From JBGASG01 sp046328035 (GTDB lineage Bacteria; Cyanobacteriota; Vampirovibrionia; Obscuribacterales; Obscuribacteraceae): a stretch of 64,000 nt of DNA. Position 1 is the first letter of the stretch, and every line of letters starts with the position of its first letter. This document shows positions 1 through 8,359 of this stretch, in pieces. The notes below the pieces were generated by a model. It was not told the origin of the DNA. It made no database searches and saw nothing but the letters and a program-made list of their open reading frames with translations. The stretch spans positions 434,001-498,000 of the forward strand of contig JAXLXI010000001.1 in assembly GCA_046328035.1 (NCBI GenBank), in the 5' to 3' direction. The position numbers and the translations under genes were made by a program.

Positions 1-703
1 CGGCCCGAGCATCGTCTTGTGGCACACCGCGCCCGGTCTTGAATAGAACGCCGCAGGCGCAATTGAGTTCGCCTGATTGCGGATAACTTGCCAGCTGTTG
101 AAGCAATCCCGGTGCGGCTTTGGTGTACCAGTCCGTGGCTTCCTTCTCGTTTTTATCGCAACCGATTCCCAGTCGGTAATACTCGGCGAGATTGAATGAT
201 GCACCGGGAACCTTCTGGAAAGCCGCTTCTTTAGTCAATTTGAAAGCTTCAGACAGGTTCTGTTCGACTCCCCAGCCTTTCAAATACATGGTGGCAAGAC
301 CGGCTTTGCTGCGTGAGTTTCCCAACGAGATCGCTTTGTCGAAGCACTCCTTGGCTTTGGCGTAGTTTCTCGGTGCACCCATCGCACCGTTCATATAGGC
401 ACCACCCAGAGCGGCCAGTGCCTCGGCGTCCATTTTTGCGGCGGCACGCGTGTACCAGTTCAACGCTTGTGCATCACTTTTCGGCAGCACTCCGGGGATG
501 CCGGTCGTGTAGAGAGCAGCCAGGTTGGCCATGCAATTTTTGTCGCCCTCATTGGCGGCTTTCTGCAAAAGCGGCACAGCTGTATGGAAATCGCCCTGAC
601 TAAGCGCGCTGTAGATTGCCAGCTGTTCCTGCGGTGTCATCGCGAATGCAGGAGCGGCGGTGCACAAGAGCACGACCATGCTGAGCAGCAGACGGTGTGA
701 CAT
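1..703 (-). CDS. Secreted Sel1-repeat (TPR-like) protein, 3' end outside window
   Basis: The frame runs from an ATG at 701-703, with GAGGAA about 8 bases upstream, off the left edge of the window, so the C-terminus is missing. The first 21 or so residues form a signal peptide (MSHRLLLSMVVLLCTAAPAF), so the protein should be exported. The rest reads as successive 36-residue Sel1-like repeats with the usual pattern of alanine/glycine, 'A..W+..AA' and 'A...LG..Y..G'. Examples are the repeat ending in ALNWYTRAAAKMDAEALAAL and the one with KAKECFDKAISLGNSRSKAG. Sel1 repeats are protein-interaction scaffolds; no catalytic domain is visible in the part present. The gene is divergent from the membrane protein at 752, sharing a 48-base spacer. 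The partner and role are unknown. Confidence 0.85.
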   Translation of the reverse strand, partial: MSHRLLLSMVVLLCTAAPAFAMTPQEQLAIYSALSQGDFHTAVPLLQKAANEGDKNCMANLAALYTTGIPGVLPKSDAQALNWYTRAAAKMDAEALAALGGAYMNGAMGAPRNYAKAKECFDKAISLGNSRSKAGLATMYLKGWGVEQNLSEAFKLTKEAAFQKVPGASFNLAEYYRLGIGCDKNEKEATDWYTKAAPGLLQQLASYPQSGELNCACGVLFKTGRGVPQDDARA

Positions 704-751
704 GATTGTGAATTCCTCCGGGACAACAACTCTGGCACGCGACATAGTACT

Positions 752-1411
752 ATGAACTTATCTCGAGGTCGGTGCTTGAATTCTCCACTGGACAGGAAAA
801 AGTGGGATGACCAGGGAGGGCGCGACGGTGCCGTACTGTTTGTTGCTCTCGGTGCTCTATTTTTCTGGCTCACCTTCGCAGTGGTGCCGCCCACGGAGTG
901 GCTGTGGCGAATCTGTTTGGGATATCTGGGCTGCGCGTGGTTCTTCTTTGCCTGGGCTCTTTTCGGGATGTGGCGCCGCACGTTCCGTGAACGCAGCGCG
1001 GTTTTTATAGGTGCTCAGCCGGTTCGCATGCGGTTGAACATCGCAGGTAGTGACACCGCCAACTACCAACTGGAAGTGCGCGCCGGAAAACGACCGACCG
1101 CGCGTTTCTGGTTTGGCGTAGCCGACAAAGTGCTGCTCATCTTCGATTTGCTGAGCCTTTCCAGCGGTCGGACGACCGTGATGATGAAATCTTATGTGTG
1201 TACGGGATATTTGTTTCTTCAGGATGAAGAGCATCACGACTCGGGGCAATGGGCGAAGGAAGCATCACATACGGTGAAACTCGATTTGCCCGATAAAGTG
1301 GCATTGGCGATCAAAACAGAAGGGGTCCTGGTTGACGTGTACTTGCAGCCGGCAACCCGGAAACCGTTTGCGTTCGTGCTCAACGATGAGCTTTTCTACC
1401 CTCTGCCTTAG
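752..1411 (+). CDS. Hypothetical protein with two N-terminal membrane segments
   Basis: A 219-residue protein of no family I recognise. Two hydrophobic segments (about residues 27-45, with LFVALGALFFWLTF, and 50-70, with ICLGYLGCAWFFFAWALFG) are followed by a basic WRRTFRER stop-transfer region and a soluble domain of about 145 residues rich in beta-strand patterns. That fits a cytoplasmic domain carried on a membrane hairpin. The start ATG has no obvious ribosome binding site, so the exact N-terminus is uncertain. It lies 59 bases before the preferred start of a Ser/Thr kinase on the same strand, so the two may be co-transcribed. Confidence 0.65.
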   Translation: MNLSRGRCLNSPLDRKKWDDQGGRDGAVLFVALGALFFWLTFAVVPPTEWLWRICLGYLGCAWFFFAWALFGMWRRTFRERSAVFIGAQPVRMRLNIAGSDTANYQLEVRAGKRPTARFWFGVADKVLLIFDLLSLSSGRTTVMMKSYVCTGYLFLQDEEHHDSGQWAKEASHTVKLDLPDKVALAIKTEGVLVDVYLQPATRKPFAFVLNDELFYPLP

Positions 1412-1470
1412 AACGCGTGCTTTTAGGGTACGATCTCTCAGATAGAACCTCCGGCGCGCAGGATAGTGGA

Positions 1471-3327
1471 GTGAGTCAGTTTCTAACCGACCTGGACACG
1501 AAGTGGTGCGATCAGTGCTCGCTGTTCTACAGCAACGAGTCAAAACTCTGTCCGGTGCACAGTGCCATTTTGATCAAAGTGAAACCGGCTTTGCGCTCCG
1601 GTGACATGATCGACGGCAAATATGCAATAGTCAGTACCATCAGCGAAGGCGGCTGGGGCAGTGTGTATCGCGCGCGCCGTGAAGACATGGAACGGGACGT
1701 GGCGATCAAAGTTTTGCACGAACATTTGTCGGTCGATGAAAATGCCAGCAAGCGCTTTTTGCGCGAAGCCAAGGCGCTCAACCAACTTCGGCATCCCAGT
1801 CTGACGCGCGTTTTCGCGTTCGGTTATCTGGAGACGCGGCAGCCATACTTCGCGATGGATTACATCGAAGGACCGTCGCTGGAAGCGTTGATCAAGAAGA
1901 AAGGATATCTGACTGCCGAACAAACGATAGCGATTTTTATCGACGTCTGCGCGGCGCTGGAGGAAGTGCATGCTGCAGGGGTCGTGCATCGCGACTTGAA
2001 GCCGAGCAACATCATTTTAAAGGAAGAAGGCGATCGGACCATTCCGATCATCGTTGATTTCGGATTGGTGGCGTTCGACCGATCGGGCAGCGGCATGACC
2101 ACCAATCTGACGAAGACTGGATTGGTCCTGGGCACGCCCAGATATATGAGCCCAGAGCAGTGCCGCGGACTTCCGAGCGATGCGCGCAGTGATATCTATT
2201 CACTTGGTTGCACCATGTATGAGGCGTTGACTGGGAAACCGCCGTTCTATTCGAAAAACATCATGCAACTGATGGCCATGCATTTGCAAGAGCAGCCCGC
2301 CGAAGTTGCGATCAGGTGCGACACTCCTGAGGTGGGCGAGGCGCTTGCCGATTGTGTGATGCAGTGTCTGGGCAAAGATGCGAAGCGGCGCCCTCAGTCT
2401 GCTGATGAATTGCAAGCGATGCTGCAAGAAGCCGCGAAGGGCAACAACATCGCAGCGCGACGAGACGATCCGATTGACGTGCGCACGCCCGCCCCGCCAG
2501 TGCGCGGAGACGACCGCAGCGCTGAAAAGCAAGACAATTCCATGCCACTGCTATCGCCGGCGGCAGTGCTGGTCATTTTGGTGTTGGTCATAGCGGGTGG
2601 TGCCGGTTGGTCAGCGATCCAAAATCTCGCTGAGCAGCACCGCCAGAATCTGATCAAAGAAGAGCTGGCGAAACGCCCCGAGGTGCAAGGAACGCTGCTC
2701 TCGATCAACCGAGCGACTGCCGGTGGACAGGAACTCCATATCCGAGCAACCGACGGCACCGTTCGAAGGGTCACAACGCCTGGTGAATATCAAACGCGGG
2801 TCCGTAAATTGGTCCCTGGGCAATCGATTACGGTCAGAACTGAAGTCAATTCCAACCATGTTGATTCGATTGGCAAGCCTGAAGCAAGCGCCTCTAACGA
2901 AGATGTGCAGGCTGCTTATCAGTCGATCATCACCGCATTCGACCTGATTTATGCCGGCGAGGATTTTAGCGACGGGGGTAACCTCCGTTTGCTGCTGTCC
3001 AACAAACTGATTCGATTGTCGGAGCAGGAGCGCACTAAATTGTTTGACCCAGGAAATTTGAAAACATCAATTGAGAAACTTCCGGTGTACGGCGGAGATC
3101 CTGATTTGCACGATCCACAGGCGGTGGTTACGTTTCGGGATTTTGGTGCGATTCGCTTTGCCAATCGGAAAGATCTAGATTCCATGGTGTTTCTTTTCGA
3201 CAAAGCACCGTTCTACAACCATTCTAAAGACAAGGTAGCCATCACAATGGTGCGCTCTCCAGAACGTGGCAATTGGGTAATCGACAGCATCGTTCCTGTG
3301 TCGGACAAGCAATGGGATCAGCTCTAG
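1471..3327 (+). CDS. Membrane Ser/Thr protein kinase (PknB type) with zinc-ribbon-like N-terminus
   Basis: Start GTG at 1471 is preferred because AGGA lies just upstream; the frame is open back to a GTG at 1417. The N-terminus carries C-x2-C-x10-C-x2-H (C13, C16, C27, H30), a small zinc-ribbon-like knot. The kinase domain follows (about residues 50-310). It has a glycine loop in which the first Gly is Ser (SEGGWGSVY), VAIK lysine near K80, HRDLKPSN, DFG and GTPRYMSPEQ. A proline-rich linker leads to one membrane helix (about 362-382) and an extracytoplasmic C-terminal domain of about 230 residues that matches no PASTA pattern and may be the sensor. Kinase core residues are complete, so it is probably active towards cytoplasmic Ser/Thr substrates. 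It is convergent with the TPR gene at 3335, with a 7-base gap. Confidence 0.9.
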   Translation: MSQFLTDLDTKWCDQCSLFYSNESKLCPVHSAILIKVKPALRSGDMIDGKYAIVSTISEGGWGSVYRARREDMERDVAIKVLHEHLSVDENASKRFLREAKALNQLRHPSLTRVFAFGYLETRQPYFAMDYIEGPSLEALIKKKGYLTAEQTIAIFIDVCAALEEVHAAGVVHRDLKPSNIILKEEGDRTIPIIVDFGLVAFDRSGSGMTTNLTKTGLVLGTPRYMSPEQCRGLPSDARSDIYSLGCTMYEALTGKPPFYSKNIMQLMAMHLQEQPAEVAIRCDTPEVGEALADCVMQCLGKDAKRRPQSADELQAMLQEAAKGNNIAARRDDPIDVRTPAPPVRGDDRSAEKQDNSMPLLSPAAVLVILVLVIAGGAGWSAIQNLAEQHRQNLIKEELAKRPEVQGTLLSINRATAGGQELHIRATDGTVRRVTTPGEYQTRVRKLVPGQSITVRTEVNSNHVDSIGKPEASASNEDVQAAYQSIITAFDLIYAGEDFSDGGNLRLLLSNKLIRLSEQERTKLFDPGNLKTSIEKLPVYGGDPDLHDPQAVVTFRDFGAIRFANRKDLDSMVFLFDKAPFYNHSKDKVAITMVRSPERGNWVIDSIVPVSDKQWDQL

Positions 3328-3334
3328 ATCCGCT

Positions 3335-4543
3335 CTAGACGAGAGTAGCTTGTATCGCCTCGGCGCGTTTATGCGCAATGCTTGCTTCATCGATCAATCC
3401 GGTGGCTGCCTTCAGTTCAGCCATTGCCTCCAGGTACTCAATCAAGTCAGGATGCATGTCGCTGGAGTTGCGCACTTTCTGTTCGATGGCTGACTGCAAC
3501 AACGTTTCTGCTTCTTTGTATTGCCCCTGCTTGATGCGGACCTTGGCCAGCGTCCACTTGAACTGCGGCAAGTCCGGTGCGTCCTCGCCCACCAGATCAA
3601 TCACGCATGCCAGCGCGTCGGTCAGCATATCGGACGCCAGATCCAGACGATCTGTTTCGCAATAGAGATGGCCCAGACCGAGTTTTGACGAGGCGATCAA
3701 TGCGTGCTTCTGCGGCAAATGTTTGCTGCGATTCTCGTAAGCTCTTACCAGAAGCTGCTCCGCTTCATCATATTTTTTGAGGCGAATCAATACTTTGCCG
3801 AGCATCGAAAGATACGGCATGAGAAACAGATTCTCTGGACCATACAGCGCCGTAGCCTCGGCAACGGCAGTACGCCTTATCGCTTCGGCGGCGGCAAAAT
3901 CGCGTTTCGTCTCGAGAATTGTTGCTTGTTCGAATCGCGCACTGCACAACTGTCCGCGATAAACGCGCACCAGACCTGGCTCCTCATTGCGTTCGGCGCT
4001 TTCGATAGCTGCTTCCAATCGCGGAATAGTATTCTGGATAGTGCGCATCGCCAGGGTCACTTTGCCCTGGGCGCTGTAGCAAAATGCCAGCTTGCCGCTG
4101 AACCTGGCGACGCCCGTGATGTCTCCGCTGTCGGTTGCCAGTTTGAGCAGTTTTTCGTACGTAACGATGGCTTCGTCGAACTTCGCTTGCAGAAGCAAGG
4201 AGTGCGCCAGGTGCCCAATCAAAATTGCATCCCAGGCAATCGAACGCGGCAGTCGAGCACGTGCATCAACCCGCCACAGCCGGCACCACGCGATGCCAAA
4301 TCGGGCAACCATTTCTGCTTGCGGCAACTTGCTCGAGTTGAGTAAGTGCGAACAAATACGGCTCAGCACATTGGGAGCAGTTTGTGTGGAACCGACGTAG
4401 ATCGACAACGCGCCGGCGATGGCTGCAAAGAGAGGTTGGTTGACGCCCAGGAAACAAATGCAAACCAATAGCGGCACGACGCTCCTCAAGAGTGACTTGA
4501 TAAGAGCGCGATTGCGCTGTTCTGTTTCTTTATTGACTGCCAT
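3335..4543 (-). CDS. Membrane-anchored tetratricopeptide repeat protein
   Basis: 402 residues. A hydrophobic N-terminal segment (about residues 15-50) gives a signal anchor or two short membrane helices. It is followed by TPR motifs of the kinesin-light-chain kind: repeats with the spacing A..Y..AE.LL..A, for example near KKYDEAEQLLVRAYENR and QYKEAETLLQSAIEQ. TPRs mediate protein-protein contacts. There is no enzymatic domain. The gene is divergent from the secreted protein at 4610, with 66 bases between starts. The precise function cannot be deduced. Confidence 0.85.
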   Translation of the reverse strand: MAVNKETEQRNRALIKSLLRSVVPLLVCICFLGVNQPLFAAIAGALSIYVGSTQTAPNVLSRICSHLLNSSKLPQAEMVARFGIAWCRLWRVDARARLPRSIAWDAILIGHLAHSLLLQAKFDEAIVTYEKLLKLATDSGDITGVARFSGKLAFCYSAQGKVTLAMRTIQNTIPRLEAAIESAERNEEPGLVRVYRGQLCSARFEQATILETKRDFAAAEAIRRTAVAEATALYGPENLFLMPYLSMLGKVLIRLKKYDEAEQLLVRAYENRSKHLPQKHALIASSKLGLGHLYCETDRLDLASDMLTDALACVIDLVGEDAPDLPQFKWTLAKVRIKQGQYKEAETLLQSAIEQKVRNSSDMHPDLIEYLEAMAELKAATGLIDEASIAHKRAEAIQATLV

Positions 4544-4609
4544 GGATCGGATCGCCCGCCTGATTCCACTCTATCATGCGAAAATGAGGGCGCCGAGAGG
4601 AGATGTGCC

Positions 4610-5257
4610 ATGGCGAAGTCTGTACGCGTTTCTACCAAAACTTCAAAAATCGCAAAGCTGGGAGCGGTTTCTTCAGCGTTGATTGCGTTTTCGCTCGGTG
4701 GGCAAGCTTGCCTGGCCGACCTGGCTGTCCCGCCGGCAGGTAAGTCCACGACAGCCAAAATGCCTGCCGCCAATCGGTCCGAAGAGTGCCGCAAGTTTGT
4801 GCAGGCTTTCTACGATTGGTACGGGCCGATCGCGGACAAACAATCCGGCGGTGCCATGGAAACCATAATGAAGAAGAAGGGCAGCCTCTTCTCCAACGAA
4901 CTACGCACGAGACTTCTCGACGACTCGGCAGCCCAGGCGAAAGCTAAGGGCGAGATTGTTGGACTGGACTTCGATCCATTTCTAAATACAAACTCCGATG
5001 TGGCAAAGAAATACTTAGCGACCAAGGTTGTCCAGAAAGGAAACGACTACTGGGTCGACGTGTACGGCGTCTTCTCCGCTAAAAAGAGTGCCACGCCGAC
5101 AGTGACGCCGGCAGTCGGTTTTGTAAACGGGAAGTGCGTGTTCGTCAATTTTCACTACGGCGGCAAGGACGTTTTGCCAGTCAACGAAAACCTGATCAGC
5201 GTGCTGAAGTCCATAGCCGACGACCGCAAAGCCTACGCCAAGGAGGCCGCCCACTAG
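4610..5257 (+). CDS. Secreted protein with DUF3828-like domain
   Basis: 215 residues. The ATG at 4610 has AGGAG about 10 bases upstream. The N-terminus has a basic stretch, then a hydrophobic core ending in Gly-Gly-Gln-Ala-Cys, typical of a signal peptide. The mature part contains RKFVQAFYDWYGPIA and later NDYWVDVYGVFS. The aromatic 'F-Y-x-W-Y' opening and this layout resemble the DUF3828 family, whose function is unknown; the assignment is by pattern only. It is convergent with the histidine kinase at 5254: the two stop codons share the palindromic CTAG, overlapping by four bases. Confidence 0.7.
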   Translation: MAKSVRVSTKTSKIAKLGAVSSALIAFSLGGQACLADLAVPPAGKSTTAKMPAANRSEECRKFVQAFYDWYGPIADKQSGGAMETIMKKKGSLFSNELRTRLLDDSAAQAKAKGEIVGLDFDPFLNTNSDVAKKYLATKVVQKGNDYWVDVYGVFSAKKSATPTVTPAVGFVNGKCVFVNFHYGGKDVLPVNENLISVLKSIADDRKAYAKEAAH

Positions 5258-6483
5258 GACTGCGGCAGTTGCACGACGAATGTGCTGCCTGAGCCGACGA
5301 CACTAGCGACGGTGACATTGCCTCCGTGTGATTCGACGATGGCTTTGGCGATGGATAACCCCAGTCCCGATCCGCCGTCTTGTCTTGCTCTGCCGTTGTC
5401 GACTCGGTAGAAGCGGTCGAAGATGAATGGAATCGCTTCCGCGCTAATGCCGCAGCCGTTGTCGTGCACTCGAATAAACAACTGTTTGCCGCGCAGCGAA
5501 GACGATATGTTGACGGTGCCCCCGGTGTCTGTATAGCGAAGCGCGTTGGAGAGAAGATTCGAAATCACCCTATAGATAGCTTCTTGGTTGCCGGCAACGG
5601 AGGCAGAACCAGCTTCGCGAGATTCTATCAAGGCGACGCCTTTTTTCTCGAACAAGGGTTTTAGCTCCTGGACGACTTCGTGCATCGTTTCATCCAGCAC
5701 CACTGGTGATACCGACTGGTTGAGTTGCTTGGACTCAGCGGTGCTCAGATAAAGCAAATCTCTTACCAGCTCGGACATGCGTTCGATGCTGCGCGCCAGG
5801 GCTGTGAGTCGATCTTTGTGACTGGTGGTCTCGCCAAGCTCGCGTTTCAGATTTTCGAGAGTCGCCTGGGCTATAGTCAGCGGTGTTTTCAATTCGTGAC
5901 CGGCGTCCTGCACGAAACGGCGTTGCGACGCAAACGATTTCTCCACCGGCTTCATGGCGATGCCCGTGAAGAAATAACCGGCGGCGCCCATGAACACAAT
6001 CAGCGCCGGCAGTGCCTTCACCATAGAAACAACAAATTCGTGCGTGTTCTTGTCGCGCAGATCGGTCGGCAATTGAATTTGCAGATAACCGATTTTTTCC
6101 TTGTCGGTGTACAGGGGGCTGCAGAGAGTGCGCAGTGACTGTCCGTTGACTTTGACTTCATGTTTTTGCGGCTCCACCATGGTGCTGCCGGCCGGACCAG
6201 TGTGCGTCAACAATTTTCCCTGTGGATCAAACAGAGAAACTCTGACCACGAACGGCAGGCGCTTGGGATGGATGTGGCTGGAATCTTTGTCGAGTGCCAG
6301 GACTGCGTTGTCGTAATCGATGGTGGGTGTCAGTTCGGCGGTCAGGCTGTTCAATTCCTGATCGAGCGATTCGGTTAAAGCCTGATGAAACACGCTCGCC
6401 CCGATGCCGACCACCAGAATGTACACGAGCGCGCTCAGCCCAACGAGGAGCAGTGTCAGGCGCAGTCGAGTACTTCTAAACAT
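5254..6483 (-). CDS. Sensor histidine kinase, partner of the OmpR-type regulator upstream
   Basis: 409 residues. One membrane helix near the N-terminus (about 7-30) and a second near 160-180 flank an extracytoplasmic sensor of about 130 residues. The dimerisation/phosphotransfer helix has the H-box QDAGHELKTPLT. The ATPase domain keeps the N-box NLLSNALRYT, the G1 box DNGCGIS and the G2 box GSGLGLSIA, so this kinase looks catalytically complete. A response regulator ends 9 bases upstream on the same strand, the classical regulator-kinase operon order. It should autophosphorylate on His and pass the phosphate to that regulator. The signal is unknown. Confidence 0.93.
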   Translation of the reverse strand: MFRSTRLRLTLLLVGLSALVYILVVGIGASVFHQALTESLDQELNSLTAELTPTIDYDNAVLALDKDSSHIHPKRLPFVVRVSLFDPQGKLLTHTGPAGSTMVEPQKHEVKVNGQSLRTLCSPLYTDKEKIGYLQIQLPTDLRDKNTHEFVVSMVKALPALIVFMGAAGYFFTGIAMKPVEKSFASQRRFVQDAGHELKTPLTIAQATLENLKRELGETTSHKDRLTALARSIERMSELVRDLLYLSTAESKQLNQSVSPVVLDETMHEVVQELKPLFEKKGVALIESREAGSASVAGNQEAIYRVISNLLSNALRYTDTGGTVNISSSLRGKQLFIRVHDNGCGISAEAIPFIFDRFYRVDNGRARQDGGSGLGLSIAKAIVESHGGNVTVASVVGSGSTFVVQLPQS

Positions 6484-6492
6484 GGTCGAACT

Positions 6493-7170
6493 CTACTGTG
6501 GTCCGGTCGGCGACTTGCTTTCCAGTTTGTATCCTAATCCGAAAACTGTCGAAATTAGACCCGGATCGTTCAATTTATGCCGGAGAGCCTTAACGTAAGT
6601 GCGCACCGTATCCGGTGTGGCAATCGTGTCCCACACTCTATCCAGCAATGCTTCCGCAGAAAAAATCTGATTGGGATGGCGCAGAAAGAACTCCAGCAAA
6701 TTGAATTCACGCGGCTCCAGATGAATCACCCTGCCGTCCTTGGTCACTTCGCGCGTTTCCGGATTCAGCTTGATCTCTCCGTGTTCGTACACCACCGCTG
6801 GATTAGTGGCGCCTCGCCGAATCGCAGCGCGCACGCGCGCAGATAATTCCACAAAGTGAAAAGGCTTGCACAAATAATCATCCGCCCCGGCATTCAATCC
6901 TTCGGCGCGGTCCTCAATCGAATCGCGCGCCGTCAACATCAAGATCGGCGTCTTTCCGCCCTTCTTCCGGAACGTTACGCAGATCTCCATACCAGACTTT
7001 CCCGGCAACATGCGATCGAGAATCAGCAAATCATATTGATTGACTGCCAGGTAATCGCCCGCCTCCGTTCCAGATAACGCAATCTCAACGAGATGTCCGT
7101 CCGACACCAGCCAGTCCTTGATCTGGACCGCCAATTCCTGCTCATCTTCAACTAAGAGAATTTTTCCCAT
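6493..7170 (-). CDS. OmpR/PhoB-family response regulator
   Basis: 225 residues. The receiver domain has the acidic pair in VEDE, phosphoacceptor Asp52 in LILDRMLPG, Thr in MLTA and Lys in CKPF. The winged-helix DNA-binding domain follows (about 125-220) with EPREFNLLEFFLRHPNQIFS and the recognition-helix region TVRTYVKALRHKL. It lies directly upstream of the histidine kinase at 5254-6483 and forms a two-gene operon with it. A long hairpin sits 28 bases upstream of its ATG (7199-7234). The regulon is not deducible. Confidence 0.94.
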   Translation of the reverse strand: MGKILLVEDEQELAVQIKDWLVSDGHLVEIALSGTEAGDYLAVNQYDLLILDRMLPGKSGMEICVTFRKKGGKTPILMLTARDSIEDRAEGLNAGADDYLCKPFHFVELSARVRAAIRRGATNPAVVYEHGEIKLNPETREVTKDGRVIHLEPREFNLLEFFLRHPNQIFSAEALLDRVWDTIATPDTVRTYVKALRHKLNDPGLISTVFGLGYKLESKSPTGPQ

Positions 7171-7198
7171 GCGATGAAACTAAAGACGCTCCCGCAAT

Positions 7199-7234
7199 CC
7201 AGAAGGGAATAGGACTGATCCTACTCCCTTCTGG
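7199..7234 (-). terminator. Long hairpin between small basic protein gene and response regulator
   Basis: The arms CCAGAAGGGAATAGGA and TCCTACTCCCTTCTGG pair over 16 bases with one mismatch and a CTGA tetraloop. On the minus strand it lies 19 bases after the stop of the gene at 7254-7457 and 28 bases before the regulator ATG. It could be the terminator of the first gene or a leader structure of the second. There is no clear run of U after it (only GTCTTTAG some 13 bases on), so terminator function is uncertain. Confidence 0.5.
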
Positions 7235-7253
7235 CGTTCCGAACGCAAATCAA

Positions 7254-7457
7254 CTACTTGGTCTTAACTACCTTGTGATGTTTTTTCGCTGGGGCTTTCT
7301 TTGCCGCAGTGTCCTTGGCTTCGGTCTTGTTGCCTTCTTCTTTAACCGCTGCGGTTGCGGCCGGTTTGCTGCTTGCCGCTTTGGTGCCGGCGAAGGAAGG
7401 AGCCGCCATAGACATCGCTACGCATGCCGCAAGCGCTACAATCGTGATCTTATTCAT
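7254..7457 (-). CDS. Small secreted Ala/Lys-rich protein
   Basis: 67 residues, starting at the ATG at 7455-7457 with AGGAG about 8 bases upstream; a longer upstream extension of the frame is not needed. Residues 1-23 are a clean signal peptide (MNKITIVALAACVAMSMAAP, cleavage after SFA). The mature 44 residues are almost only Ala, Lys, Thr, Pro and His and end in KKHHKVVKTK, a histone-H1-like, unstructured basic composition. Exported basic peptides of this kind may bind envelope polyanions or metals, but no function is established. Two long palindromes lie about 270-380 bases upstream. Confidence 0.75.
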   Translation of the reverse strand: MNKITIVALAACVAMSMAAPSFAGTKAASSKPAATAAVKEEGNKTEAKDTAAKKAPAKKHHKVVKTK

Positions 7458-7722
7458 GAGAAATCTCCTCTGGAATTCCTGTGGCATTCGTTGCTGCAAC
7501 GTGCTCACTATGCGCATCCTAGGATTTACTTGTGCGGATCGTGTGGGGGCTGCAGCCGGCATTGTGTTCGCTGCGCTAGCGAACAGAGCCGCCTTCATGG
7601 CTGTTCCGCAAAGCGAGCGCAGCAATTCTATGTGCCATCACATCCGGTGCCCATCAAGACACATCCATTCGGTCCATCCGGACGCGGCCGTTTATCTCAT
7701 GACTTCCGCTCGCCAGTCTCAG

Positions 7723-7754
7723 AAGAAACTGAAGTGATATCACTTCAGTTTCTT
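7723..7754. repeat. 32-bp perfect palindrome, GATATC-centred (copy 1)
   Basis: The two halves around the centre at 7738/7739 are exact reverse complements for 16 bases each. The core is CTGAAGTGATATCACTTCAG. There is no loop, so it suits a dimeric DNA-binding protein or a cruciform better than an RNA terminator. A second copy is centred 86 bases downstream, and two relatives lie at 34348-34400. Confidence 0.9.
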
Positions 7755-7811
7755 TATAACGATGTCTCGACAACCTGGTGCGTGACATCTCTGGGTGGGC
7801 GACTTCCGCCA

Positions 7812-7837
7812 GAACTGAAGTGATATCACTTCAGTTC
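7812..7837. repeat. 26-bp perfect palindrome, GATATC-centred (copy 2)
   Basis: Centred at 7824/7825 with 13 perfectly paired bases per half. It has the same 20-base core as copy 1 (CTGAAGTGATATCACTTCAG). The flanking GACTTCCGCCAGA resembles the flank of copy 1, pointing to duplication of a longer unit. Binding-site function is an inference. Confidence 0.9.
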
Positions 7838-7882
7838 AAGCTGGAAAAGACGCTGTTCTGGAGAAAGCCGACTGACAACCGG

Positions 7883-8359
7883 TTAGCGGTAGCTCTTCTT
7901 ACCGGCTGGTTTCTTGCCCCCGCCTTTTTTGCCGGCTGGTTTGCCGGTAGGTTTGCCGGCCGGCTTGCGCTTGCCTTCCCCGTAGCCGCCGCCTTCGTAG
8001 CTGCGTTCTTTGCCTTCAAAGCTGCGTTTGCCATCGAAAGAGCGTTTGCTTCCTTCAAATGGACGCTTGCCGCCTTCGAAGCGCTTACCGCCTTCGAACT
8101 TGGGACGTTTTCCTTCAAAGTCGCGTCTGCTGCCGCCTCCGCCGCCTTCGAAATCTTCGCGTGGCTCAAATCGACGGCCGCCGCCGCCTTCGAAGGCTTT
8201 TTTAAACTTGGCGCGGGTGTCGGCTCCGCACACCTTCATCATGGCTGTCGCCATCTCGAATGCCTTCTCTGCCAGTTTGTCGCTGTCGAAGTCAAGTTCG
8301 TCGCCGCCAATCATCAGCCCAATCAGGGCGCAGCCTGCAAAAAATTTTCGGTCATCCAT
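7883..8359 (-). CDS. Gly/Arg/Lys-rich FEGG-repeat protein
   Basis: 158 residues from the ATG at 8357-8359 (AGGG about 10 bases upstream). The frame extends further upstream, but that part overlaps the next gene's leader and lacks a good start. Residues 1-50 form a compact, partly helical domain (starting MDDRKFFAGCALIGLMIGGD). From about residue 55 the chain is low complexity: repeated F-E-G-G/S-K-R units with RR, GGGG and SRRDFEGKR. It ends in a run of K-P-A-G-K repeats. The composition resembles RGG-type nucleic-acid-binding tails and some secreted adhesive proteins. No signal peptide is visible, so RNA/DNA binding is the more likely guess. Base composition of the repeats is skewed, which also creates long spurious frames on the other strand. 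Confidence 0.7.
   Translation of the reverse strand: MDDRKFFAGCALIGLMIGGDELDFDSDKLAEKAFEMATAMMKVCGADTRAKFKKAFEGGGGRRFEPREDFEGGGGGSRRDFEGKRPKFEGGKRFEGGKRPFEGSKRSFDGKRSFEGKERSYEGGGYGEGKRKPAGKPTGKPAGKKGGGKKPAGKKSYR

Larger units (their letters stand above)
7458..7882. other. Intergenic region, 425 bases, with palindrome doublet
   Basis: No convincing gene is seen here. The stretch lies upstream of the small basic protein gene (minus strand) and downstream of the FEGG-repeat protein gene (minus strand). Its main content is a pair of GATATC-centred perfect palindromes, listed separately. Each is preceded by a copy of GACTTCCGC, so the repeated unit is larger than the palindrome alone. Confidence 0.6.

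Noticed and set aside
255..280. TTCGACTCC stretch resembling a tRNA T-arm
   Set aside because: It lies inside the Sel1-repeat coding frame, and no acceptor or anticodon stem can be folded around it.
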